Part shown: positions 48,020-55,456 of the stretch, piece after piece | How positions within the stretch are numbered: position 1 is the stretch's first letter | Layout: every line of letters starts with the position of its first letter | Assembly: GCF_900636545.1 (NCBI RefSeq) | Contig: NZ_LR134290.1 | Span: forward strand, 434,001-498,000 | Direction: 5' to 3' | DNA length: 64,000 nucleotides | Source of the DNA: Pseudomonas mendocina | GTDB lineage: Bacteria; Pseudomonadota; Gammaproteobacteria; Pseudomonadales; Pseudomonadaceae | Program-made: the position numbers and the translations under genes | Notes under the pieces: generated by a model | What the model was told of the DNA's origin: nothing | Seen by the model: the letters and a program-made list of their open reading frames with translations, nothing else | Databases searched by the model: none

Positions 48020-49183
48020 ATGCATCCCTTCAGCTTCGCCACCACCGCGCAGATTCTGTGCGAATCCGGTGCCAGCCTGCGGCTGGCCGAACTGTGCCAC
48101 GAGCGCGGCGCCCGGCGCGTGCTGATCGTCACCGACCCTGGTATCACCCGTCTCGGTCTGCTCGAGCCGCTGCTGCCGGGTTTTTCTCGCGCCGGCATGA
48201 ACGTGCGGATATTCGATCAGGTACTGGCTGACCCGCCCGAAGCCGTAGTGCTCGCAGCTGTGGCCCAGGCGCGTGAGCTGCAGGCAGAACTGGTGATCGG
48301 TTTTGGCGGTGGCAGTTCGATGGACGTGGCCAAGCTGGTGGCCTTGCTGGCGCATCCTGAGTGCGGCCAGGCCCTGAGCGAGATCTACGGTGTCGGCAAC
48401 GCCCGCGGCCGGCGCTTGCCGCTGATCCAGGTGCCGACCACCGCCGGCACCGGTTCCGAGGTGACGCCGATCGCCATCGTCACCACCGGCGAGACCACCA
48501 AGATGGGCGTGGTTTCGCCGCTGCTGCTGCCGGATCTGGCCCTGCTCGATGCCGACCTGACCCTCGGCCTGCCGCCTGCGGTAACCGCCGCCACCGGCAT
48601 CGACGCCATGGTGCATGCCATCGAGGCCTACACCAGCGCGCTGAAGAAGAACCCGCTGTCCGACCTGCTGGCGCGCGAAGCGCTGCGTCTGCTGGCGGCC
48701 AATCTCGATAAGGTGGTGCAAAACGGCAGCAACCGCGAGGCGCGCCAGGCCATGCTGCTCGGCGCCTGCCTGGCCGGGCAGGCCTTCGCCAATGCTCCGG
48801 TTGCGGCGGTGCATGCGCTGGCCTATCCCCTCGGCGGGCATTTCCATATTCCCCACGGGCTGTCCAACGCCCTGGTGTTGCCGCAGGTACTGGCGTTCAA
48901 CGCGCCGGTGGCTGCGCCGCTGTATGCCGAACTGGCCCCGCTGGTTCTGGGGGAGCGTCTGCGTGCGGGCAGTGCAGCGGCGCAGACCGAGCAACTGATC
49001 GAGGCGCTGGCAGCGTTCAGTCAGCGCAGCGGCCTGCCGACGCGGCTGCGCGATGCCGGAGTGAGCGAGGCCATGTTGCCCACGCTGGCGGCGGACGCCA
49101 TGCTGCAGCAGCGCCTGCTGGTGAACAATCCGCGCGAGATGAATGAGCAGCAGGCGCTGGCCATTTATCAGGCTGCCTATTGA
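48020..49183 (+). CDS. Iron-containing alcohol dehydrogenase
   Basis: A 387-residue group III alcohol dehydrogenase. NAD(P)-binding GFGGGSSMDVAKLVAL near residue 95; metal ligands in the segment ATGIDAMVHAIEAYTS and in HALAYPLGGHFHIPHGLSNA (three His). RBS AAGAGGAG lies 6 bp before ATG 48020. It could oxidise or reduce a medium-chain alcohol/aldehyde or hydroxyacid; its place after beta-oxidation genes suggests related chemistry. Repeat elements precede it, so it may have its own promoter. Confidence 0.92.
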   Translation: MHPFSFATTAQILCESGASLRLAELCHERGARRVLIVTDPGITRLGLLEPLLPGFSRAGMNVRIFDQVLADPPEAVVLAAVAQARELQAELVIGFGGGSSMDVAKLVALLAHPECGQALSEIYGVGNARGRRLPLIQVPTTAGTGSEVTPIAIVTTGETTKMGVVSPLLLPDLALLDADLTLGLPPAVTAATGIDAMVHAIEAYTSALKKNPLSDLLAREALRLLAANLDKVVQNGSNREARQAMLLGACLAGQAFANAPVAAVHALAYPLGGHFHIPHGLSNALVLPQVLAFNAPVAAPLYAELAPLVLGERLRAGSAAAQTEQLIEALAAFSQRSGLPTRLRDAGVSEAMLPTLAADAMLQQRLLVNNPREMNEQQALAIYQAAY

Positions 49184-49189
49184 TTCAGG

Positions 49190-49248
49190 TCGCTGCTAAA
49201 GCCCCTCCCACTAAGGTTCCGGTTCTGTGGGAGGGGCTTTAGCCGCGA
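49190..49248. repeat. REP-like dyad, family A
   Basis: TCGCTGCTAAAGCCCCTCC at 49190 and GGGAGGGGCTTTAGCCGCGA ending at 49248, one mismatch between arms. Unlike the other two copies it lies between genes pointing the same way, 20 bp before the thioesterase start. Confidence 0.8.
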
Positions 49249-49267
49249 TACCAACCCAAGGAACATC

Positions 49268-49702
49268 ATGAGCCAACCCCAACACCTGCGTGGCGATTAC
49301 CGCCACTTCCAGCCGATCACCACGCGCTGGCACGACAACGACATCTACGGCCACGTCAACAACGTGACCTACTACAGCTACTTCGACAGTGCGGTGAATG
49401 CCTACCTGATCGCCGAGGGCGGCCTGGATATCCATGGCGGTGACGTGGTCGGCTTCGTGGTCAGCTCGGCGTGCGACTACTTCGCCTCAATCGCCTTCCC
49501 CGATGCCATCGAGGTCGGCCTGCGCGTCGGCAAATTGGGCAACAGTTCGGTGCAGTACGAGCTGGCGATCTTCAGGGCCGGCGAGGAGCAGGCCTGCGCC
49601 GCCGGGCGTTTCGTCCATGTGTTCGTCGACCGCGCGAGTAATCGCCCGGTGAGCATTCCCGAGCCGCTGCGCTCGGCGCTGGAGCGTCTGCTGGCCGACT
49701 GA
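49268..49702 (+). CDS. 4HBT-type acyl-CoA thioesterase
   Basis: A 144-residue hotdog thioesterase of the YbgC/4-hydroxybenzoyl-CoA type: [20 protein letters not shown] with the catalytic Asp at the D-N-D-x-Y-G-H-V-N motif, and [20 protein letters not shown]. Cytoplasmic. It ends the block of fatty-acid-related genes and may release acyl groups from CoA when beta-oxidation stalls (inference). Confidence 0.92.
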   Translation: MSQPQHLRGDYRHFQPITTRWHDNDIYGHVNNVTYYSYFDSAVNAYLIAEGGLDIHGGDVVGFVVSSACDYFASIAFPDAIEVGLRVGKLGNSSVQYELAIFRAGEEQACAAGRFVHVFVDRASNRPVSIPEPLRSALERLLAD

Positions 49703-49744
49703 GGCGTGCTAGGCTGTGGCGATTCATGCCGCCAGGGAGTGCCC

Positions 49745-50800
49745 ATGTCCGATCTGCAACGTGAGCAGGCACAACGCCGTGCCGAGCGCATCGCTGCGTT
49801 CCGCGCCGAGTTGGCCGAGCTGCGCCGCGAGCAGGTGTTGCAGTTGAGCGCCGAGCAGGAGCAGGGCCTGACTGCCTACCACGAGCAGTTGCTGGCGCAC
49901 TACCGACAAACTCTGGACATCGACGCCGATGCCCGCGCTCGCCAGCTGTCGCTGGGCATGCGCTTGGCCTCGCTGATTGGTGCACTGGCGCTGGCGGCCG
50001 GGTTGTTCTTCCTCTTCTACCAGTTCTGGGGCTTGTTCGACGCCCGTATGCAGGTCGCTGTGCTGGTCGGCAGCTCGCTGGGCAGCCTGCTGCTGTGCTT
50101 CTGGCGGCAGGCGCGCGATGCCTCCGGTTACTACGCCAAGCTGGCCGCGGTGCTGGCCTTCGTCTGCTTCGTGCTCAATCTGTCGATGCTCGGGCAGATT
50201 TTCAATATCACGCCCTCGGACAAAGCCCTGTTGCCCTGGGGTGCGCTGGCGCTACTGCTGGCCTATCAATGCCGCCAGCGTCTGCTGCTGGTCACGGCGT
50301 TGCTGTGCTTCGGCCTGTTCCTCGCGGCTCGGTTGAACGATTGGACGGGCTGGTACTGGTGGTCGCTGGATGACCACCCGGAGAACTTCCTGCCTGCTGC
50401 GCTGCTGTTTGTGCTGCCGCAGTTCATCGATCAGACGCGACGGATCGGTTTCGCCGCCTGCTATCGGGTGGTCGGCTTGCTCTACCTGTTCGGGCCGGTC
50501 CTGATCCTCAGCTACTGGGGCCAGGGTAGCTACCTCGATTGGCCGGCGCGCTGGGTGGAGGCGTTCTACCAGACGCTGGGATTCGTCCTGGCGGGGCTGG
50601 TGATCTGGCTGGGGGTGCGCCGCGGCTGGGCCGAGGTGGTCAATACCGGGTTGGGCTTCGCCCTGGTGCTGCTGTTCAGCAAGCTGTTCGACTGGTGGTG
50701 GGAGCTGCTGCCACGCTACCTGTTCTTCCTTCTGCTCGGGCTGATTGCGCTGTTGTTGCTGGTCATGCTGCAGCGCTGGCGCCGTGGAGGTGCAGCATGA
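49745..50800 (+). CDS. DUF2157-like multi-pass membrane protein
   Basis: A 351-residue protein. Residues 1-70 are charged and helical (REQAQRRAERIAAFRAEL), then about nine to ten hydrophobic segments run to the end, starting MRLASLIGALALAAGLFFLF. This fits DUF2157, whose role is unknown. ATG 49745 is preferred over 49706 because the upstream residues look non-coding. Its TGA overlaps the start of the next gene, and the two are likely to act as a pair. Confidence 0.75.
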   Translation: MSDLQREQAQRRAERIAAFRAELAELRREQVLQLSAEQEQGLTAYHEQLLAHYRQTLDIDADARARQLSLGMRLASLIGALALAAGLFFLFYQFWGLFDARMQVAVLVGSSLGSLLLCFWRQARDASGYYAKLAAVLAFVCFVLNLSMLGQIFNITPSDKALLPWGALALLLAYQCRQRLLLVTALLCFGLFLAARLNDWTGWYWWSLDDHPENFLPAALLFVLPQFIDQTRRIGFAACYRVVGLLYLFGPVLILSYWGQGSYLDWPARWVEAFYQTLGFVLAGLVIWLGVRRGWAEVVNTGLGFALVLLFSKLFDWWWELLPRYLFFLLLGLIALLLLVMLQRWRRGGAA

Positions 50801-51552
50801 ATCGTCCACTTTGGCTCGGCCTTGGGCTGATCCTGGCGAGCAACGCCATTGCGCTGGCGGGCGTCTGGTACAACCGCAGCGGTGAGCCGCAGGCGCAACT
50901 GCAATTGAGCGAGCGGGAGATCCAGTTGCCCTACGACAGCTGGCTGCGCGGTGAGGAAAACAGCGGCCTACGCCTGCAGCTGGCCTGGCGTGAGGCGGAT
51001 GCCACCTGGTCCTGGCTGGACGAGGCCAAGCTGCGGGAATTGGGCTTTGCGCCCAGCGACCTGGGCCGCAGCGCGGAGCGGCCGCTATGGCTGGTGCTGG
51101 AGCTGGACGGGCCGAGCTATCGAAAGCAGGTCGAGCGGGCCAGGGCTGCACTGGCCAGTGCCCAGGCTGCGGTCGCCGTGCAGCCGAAAGACGAGACCTT
51201 GCGCCAGCAGCGCGATCAGCGTCGGCTGGAACTGCGGCATGAGCAGCGGCAGGCTACGCGGCTGTTGCTGGTGGATGCCGGCCTGGACGCCGAGGCTCTG
51301 CGCCAAGCCTGGCCGGATCGTCAGCGTCAGGTCATCCTGGCCGGTCGCCTGACGCCCTATCGCTACGGCGATATGCCCCACTACAGTGCCAGCGTCGCGC
51401 TGGAGAGTGATCGCATCAGCGTGCCCAAACGCTACCGGGAGGCCTTCGCCGAATGGCGACTGCACGCCTACGACGAAAAAAGGCCCAAGGTGCAGGTCGA
51501 GGTTGCCTTCGGCCGGCGCCATGAGCCCTGGTTGATCGGCGTCGGTCAGTGA
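50797..51552 (+). CDS. DUF4824-like membrane-anchored protein
   Basis: A 251-residue protein with one N-terminal membrane helix (residues 5-24, LWLGLGLILASNAIALAG) and a soluble, probably periplasmic domain (LSEREIQLPYDSWLRGEENS; PDRQRQVILAGRLTPYRYGD). I place it with DUF4824 from memory; the function is not known. A helical, Gln/Arg-rich stretch lies at about 105-165. ATG 50797 overlaps the previous TGA. Its 3' end overlaps the convergent glycine-zipper gene by 7 bp. Confidence 0.7.
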   Translation: MNRPLWLGLGLILASNAIALAGVWYNRSGEPQAQLQLSEREIQLPYDSWLRGEENSGLRLQLAWREADATWSWLDEAKLRELGFAPSDLGRSAERPLWLVLELDGPSYRKQVERARAALASAQAAVAVQPKDETLRQQRDQRRLELRHEQRQATRLLLVDAGLDAEALRQAWPDRQRQVILAGRLTPYRYGDMPHYSASVALESDRISVPKRYREAFAEWRLHAYDEKRPKVQVEVAFGRRHEPWLIGVGQ

Positions 51553-51989
51553 CGACGCCAGTGTTTGTGGTGCTTCTTGTGCTTCTTACCGTGGTGATGG
51601 CGATGCTTGCCACGACGGTCATCGTCGTAACTGGCATTGCCCATGTAGTTGCCCAGCGCGCCGCCGGCGCCACCCCCTACCGCGGCGCCAACAACCCCGC
51701 CGGTGCTGCCGCCGACTCGTTGACCGACAACGTTGCCGCCCGCTGCGCCTAGTGCACCGCCGATGGCCGCTTCGGTACGGCTGCGGCGATCAGCGCCGAC
51801 CATGCTGCCGGCCGCGCCGCCCAGGCCGGCACCGACTGCTGCCCCGGTGCTGCCACCGACCTGCTCGCCAACCATTGCGCCCACTGCGCCGCCGAGGGCG
51901 CCACCCAAACCCGCTTCGGTATTGCCGGCAAAGGCGAAACCGCCACTGCCCAGACCAAGGGAAAGGAAGAGGAACTGTAGAGATTTCAT
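51546..51989 (-). CDS. Glycine-zipper protein with His/Lys-rich tail
   Basis: A 147-residue secreted or envelope protein. Signal peptide residues 1 to about 20 (MKSLQFLFLSLGLGSGGFAFA). Residues 25-110 are tandem glycine zippers (GGALGGAVGAMVGEQVGGST and GGVVGAAVGGGAGGALGNY), similar to Rcs-stress or SlyB-like zippers that pack in membranes. Residues about 118-147 are His/Lys-rich (KHRHHHGKKHKKHHKHW), able to bind metals. ATG 51989. Function unknown. It stands alone between the DUF4824 gene and the formate regulator. Confidence 0.8.
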   Translation of the reverse strand: MKSLQFLFLSLGLGSGGFAFAGNTEAGLGGALGGAVGAMVGEQVGGSTGAAVGAGLGGAAGSMVGADRRSRTEAAIGGALGAAGGNVVGQRVGGSTGGVVGAAVGGGAGGALGNYMGNASYDDDRRGKHRHHHGKKHKKHHKHWRRH

Positions 51990-52091
51990 AGGCTTCTCGA
52001 TCACGGAGCCGCTATGCGGCGGGATGCTCCATTGACCCAGGCGGCTCGCCCGTGGTTCCCGCCTTCCGTCGGCAAGCGCCTGGCTGAGGGC

Positions 52092-53180
52092 TTATAGCAG
52101 GCTCTCGCGTCCCCACTGCTCCAGCGCCTGGGCCAGGAGCAGTACTTCGCCAGGACGGCTCAGGGCATAACCGGGCAACTGAGCTATACGCGCCTGGAAT
52201 TCGGGGTTCTGCAGCACCCGCAGCAGCGCGGTCATGGCTGGCAGTTCGAGGCTGTCTTCGCGGCACAGCAGGCAATAGTGCTCGCGCGCCATGGGGATGA
52301 AGTCCAGGCCGAACTGGCGCGCCGCCGCTTCGACACCGAAGCCGACATCGGCCATGCCGCTGGCGACATAGGCCGCCACGGCTGCGTGGGTGAACTCCTC
52401 GTTGTGGAAGCCCTTGATGGTCGTGCTGTCCAGACCACCTTGCTGCAGCAGGTCCTGCAGCAGCAGACGCGTTCCGGAACCTTGCTCGCGATTGACGAAG
52501 CGCAGCTCGCCGCGCGCCAGGTCCGGCAGGCCTTGTACGCCGTGCGGGTTGTCGGGGGCGAGCATCAGCCCCTGGGTGCGTACGACGAAAGTGATCACCC
52601 GTTGATCGGGACGCAGCCAGGGCTGGATGCGGTTCATGCTCAGCGTGCCGAGCGGTCCGGCCGGCACGTGCAGGCCGGCCACCTCGCAGTCGTGGCGCTG
52701 CAGGGCGATCATCGCCTCGCTGCCGCTGCGAAACTGTACGTCCCACTGCCAGCTTGGGTCGCGTTCCAGCCACTCGCGCAGCGCCGCGACGGCGAAACCG
52801 TGGCTGGCATGGATGCGCAGGCCCGGGTTGCTGGCCTGCAACACGCGGTTCAGTTCAAGCTCCAGCTCGCCGGCCAGGTTGTCCAGTTGTGGCGACAGGC
52901 GTGCGCGGATGCGCTGGTCGGCCCACAGCAGTTTTTCTCCCAGCGGTGCCAGCCGCGCACCTTTGCCGCGCTCCAGCTCGATCAGCGGGCTGCCGAAGAA
53001 CGCCTGCCACTTGCCCAGCAAGTTCCAGGCGTGGCGGTAGGAATAGCCGACGCGGGCAGCCGCCTCGGTCAGCTTGCCGGTGTCGTGCACGGCCTGCAGC
53101 AACTCCAGTCCCTGCGGGTCGAGGCTACTGCCGTCGCGTTGGTGAAAGCGCCAACGCGGTTGAATATCGATACGGATCAT
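52092..53180 (-). CDS. ModE-like HTH regulator with substrate-binding domain (FdsR-type)
   Basis: A 362-residue regulator. Residues 1-90 form a ModE/LysR-like winged helix (LLQAVHDTGKLTEAAARVGY, SYRHAWNLLGKWQAFFG). Residues about 115-340 resemble a periplasmic-binding-protein fold (VAALREWLERDP, MADVGFGVEAAARQFGLDF) that could bind a small ligand such as molybdate or formate. It diverges from fdsG; regulators of this build accompany soluble formate dehydrogenases. The ligand is inference. Confidence 0.85.
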   Translation of the reverse strand: MIRIDIQPRWRFHQRDGSSLDPQGLELLQAVHDTGKLTEAAARVGYSYRHAWNLLGKWQAFFGSPLIELERGKGARLAPLGEKLLWADQRIRARLSPQLDNLAGELELELNRVLQASNPGLRIHASHGFAVAALREWLERDPSWQWDVQFRSGSEAMIALQRHDCEVAGLHVPAGPLGTLSMNRIQPWLRPDQRVITFVVRTQGLMLAPDNPHGVQGLPDLARGELRFVNREQGSGTRLLLQDLLQQGGLDSTTIKGFHNEEFTHAAVAAYVASGMADVGFGVEAAARQFGLDFIPMAREHYCLLCREDSLELPAMTALLRVLQNPEFQARIAQLPGYALSRPGEVLLLAQALEQWGRESLL

Positions 53181-53188
53181 ATGCTCAG

Positions 53189-53274
53189 TACTTCATATTT
53201 GTTCGGCCGATTGCCCATGTTAATTTGCGGTACATGGGCGCTTTATGACCCAGTATAAGAACTTTACTTCATAT
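53189..53274. promoter_or_regulatory. Formate dehydrogenase regulatory region: direct and inverted repeats
   Basis: TACTTCATAT occurs twice (53189-53198 and 53265-53274), 76 bp apart, flanking a perfect inverted repeat GCCCATGT (53213-53220) / ACATGGGC (53232-53239). All lie in the 198-bp divergent gap between the regulator and fdsG. The 76-bp phase is about seven helical turns, suitable for looping by a regulator. Confidence 0.5.
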
Positions 53275-53378
53275 GTGGCGAGCCTTGCGGCTGCGCCTGG
53301 GATAAGCCGACCGGCAGCCGTGACTGGCCGGGTTATCTCCTGACAGTACCGGTATAGCCGCCGGCTGGAGCATCGAAC

Positions 53379-53873
53379 ATGGCTCTTCTTCCCCAGCGCT
53401 TCGCCCCCGAGCAGTGCGAGGCCGTCGCACGTGAGGTGCTCGCCGCCCACCGCGGTCAGCCCGGCGCCTTGCTACCCATTCTCCACGACATCCAGGATCG
53501 GCTCGGCGCCGTGCCGCCCGAGCTGTTGCCGCTGATCGCCGAGGACCTCTGCCTGTCACGTGCCGAGGTGCACGGGGTGGTCAGTTTCTATCACGATTTT
53601 CGCGCTACGCCGCCGGGTCGCCAGGTGCTCAAGTTGTGTCAGGCCGAGGCCTGCCAGTCGATGGGCGTCAAGGCGCTGACTGCTGAACTGGAAAGCAAGC
53701 TCGGCCTGCCCCTGGGTGAGACCCGCGAGGACGGCAGTCTCAGTTTTGAACCGGTGTACTGCCTGGGCAACTGCGCCTGCGCACCGAGCGTGATGCTCAA
53801 TGGCGAACTGCACGGTCGTGTCGACGCCGAGGAAGTGCTGGCGCTGCTGGCCGAACAGGAGGCCCAGGCATGA
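53379..53873 (+). CDS. fdsG: NAD-dependent formate dehydrogenase gamma subunit FdsG (NuoE-like)
   Basis: A 164-residue [2Fe-2S] thioredoxin-like subunit. Ligand cysteines appear in CQAEACQSMG (two) and CLGNCACAPS (two of the three Cys), the NuoE pattern. The N-terminal helical part (PEQCEAVAREVLAAHRGQPG) docks to FdsB in relatives. CTGGAG lies 8 bp before ATG 53379. Its TGA overlaps the fdsB ATG. Confidence 0.93.
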   Translation: MALLPQRFAPEQCEAVAREVLAAHRGQPGALLPILHDIQDRLGAVPPELLPLIAEDLCLSRAEVHGVVSFYHDFRATPPGRQVLKLCQAEACQSMGVKALTAELESKLGLPLGETREDGSLSFEPVYCLGNCACAPSVMLNGELHGRVDAEEVLALLAEQEAQA

Positions 53874-55441
53874 GCGAACCGATCAAGATCTTCGTCCCGC
53901 GCGATGCCACCGCGCTCAGCCTGGGCGCCGACAAGGTAGCCAAGGCCATGATCGCCGAGGCCGCGGCGCGTGGTATCGAGGTGCAACTGGTGCGCAACGG
54001 CTCGCGTGGGCTGTTCTGGCTAGAGCCGCTGGTCGAGGTCGCCACGCCGGCCGGTCGCGTGGCCTATGGCCCGGTCAAGGCCAGGGACGTTGCCGGCCTG
54101 TTCGACGCCGGTTTCCACGAGGGCAAGGCGCATGCGCTGGGCCATGGCCTGACCGATGAAATCGAATACCTCAAGCGCCAGGAGCGCCTGACCTTCGCCC
54201 GTGTCGGCATCACCGACCCGCTGTCGCTTGAGGACTACATTGCCCACGACGGCTACCGCGGCCTCAAGCGCGCCCTCGGCATGACGCCCGAGGCGATCGT
54301 CGCCGAGGTCACCGAATCCGGCCTGCGTGGCCGTGGCGGCGCGGCGTTCCCCACCGGCATCAAGTGGCGCACCGTGCTTGGTTGTCAGGCGGAGCAGAAG
54401 TACATCGTCTGCAACGCCGACGAAGGCGACTCGGGCACCTTCTCCGACCGCATGGTGATGGAAGACGACCCCTACGTGCTGATCGAAGGCATGACCATCG
54501 CCGGTCTCGCTGTCGGCGCCACCAAGGGCTATATCTACCTGCGTTCTGAATACCCGCACGCCGAGGCGGTGCTGCTGGAGACCATCGCCCGTGCCACGGC
54601 CGCCGGTTACCTGGGCGATGACGTGCTCGGCTGCGGCAAGGCCTTCCACCTGGAGCTGCGCCGCGGCGCCGGCGCCTATATCTGCGGCGAGGAAACCGCC
54701 CTGCTGGAAAGCATCGAGGGCAAGCGCGGCACCGTGCGGCCGAAGCCGCCGCTGCCGGCCATCGAGGGCCTGTTCGGCAAACCGACGGTGATCAACAACG
54801 TGATCTCGCTGGCTTCGGTGCCGATCATCCTCGACAAGGGCGGCGCCTACTACAAGGACTACGGCATGGGCCGCTCGCTCGGCACCCTGCCGATCCAGCT
54901 GACCGGCAACATCGCCCGTGGCGGTCTGATCGAGAAGGCTTTCGGTATCACCCTGCGCGAGTTGCTCTACGAATATGGCGGCGGATCGGCCAGCGGCCGG
55001 CCGATCCGCGCGGTGCAGGTCGGCGGCCCGCTCGGCGCCTATCTGCCCGAGTCGCAGTTCGACACACCGCTGGATTACGAGGCCTTCGCCGCCCTTGGCG
55101 CGGTGCTTGGTCACGGCGGCATCGTGGTGTTCGACGACACCGTCGACATGGCCGACATGGCGCGCTACGCCATGGAGTTCTGCGCAGTTGAGTCGTGCGG
55201 CAAGTGCACGCCCTGCCGGATTGGCTCGACCCGCGGCGAGGAGCTGCTGTCGCAGATCATCGTGGCCCGTTCCGAAGGCCCGCAGCCGGGGCGCATCGAA
55301 CTGCTCAAGAGCCTCTGCGACACCATGCTCGGCGCCTCGCTTTGCGCCCTTGGCGGCATGACACCCTATCCGGTGATGAGCGCCATCAACCACTTTCCCG
55401 AGGACTTCGGCGTGTCGCAAGACAGCGCCGAAGCCCGCTGA
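53870..55441 (+). CDS. fdsB: NAD-dependent formate dehydrogenase beta subunit FdsB (NuoF-like)
   Basis: A 523-residue flavoprotein subunit passing electrons to NAD+. Residues 1-110 form a thioredoxin-like extension seen in FdsB. NADH/FMN site: GLRGRGGAAFPTGIKW, VCNADEGDSGTFSDRM and GAGAYICGEETALLES. The C-terminal cluster ESCGKCTPCRIGS holds three of the four [4Fe-4S] Cys. Start ATG 53870 overlaps fdsG. The opposite strand carries a very long open frame here, which I regard as an artefact of codon bias. Confidence 0.95.
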   Translation: MSEPIKIFVPRDATALSLGADKVAKAMIAEAAARGIEVQLVRNGSRGLFWLEPLVEVATPAGRVAYGPVKARDVAGLFDAGFHEGKAHALGHGLTDEIEYLKRQERLTFARVGITDPLSLEDYIAHDGYRGLKRALGMTPEAIVAEVTESGLRGRGGAAFPTGIKWRTVLGCQAEQKYIVCNADEGDSGTFSDRMVMEDDPYVLIEGMTIAGLAVGATKGYIYLRSEYPHAEAVLLETIARATAAGYLGDDVLGCGKAFHLELRRGAGAYICGEETALLESIEGKRGTVRPKPPLPAIEGLFGKPTVINNVISLASVPIILDKGGAYYKDYGMGRSLGTLPIQLTGNIARGGLIEKAFGITLRELLYEYGGGSASGRPIRAVQVGGPLGAYLPESQFDTPLDYEAFAALGAVLGHGGIVVFDDTVDMADMARYAMEFCAVESCGKCTPCRIGSTRGEELLSQIIVARSEGPQPGRIELLKSLCDTMLGASLCALGGMTPYPVMSAINHFPEDFGVSQDSAEAR

Positions 55442-55456
55442 TCCGGAGGCGTCCCC

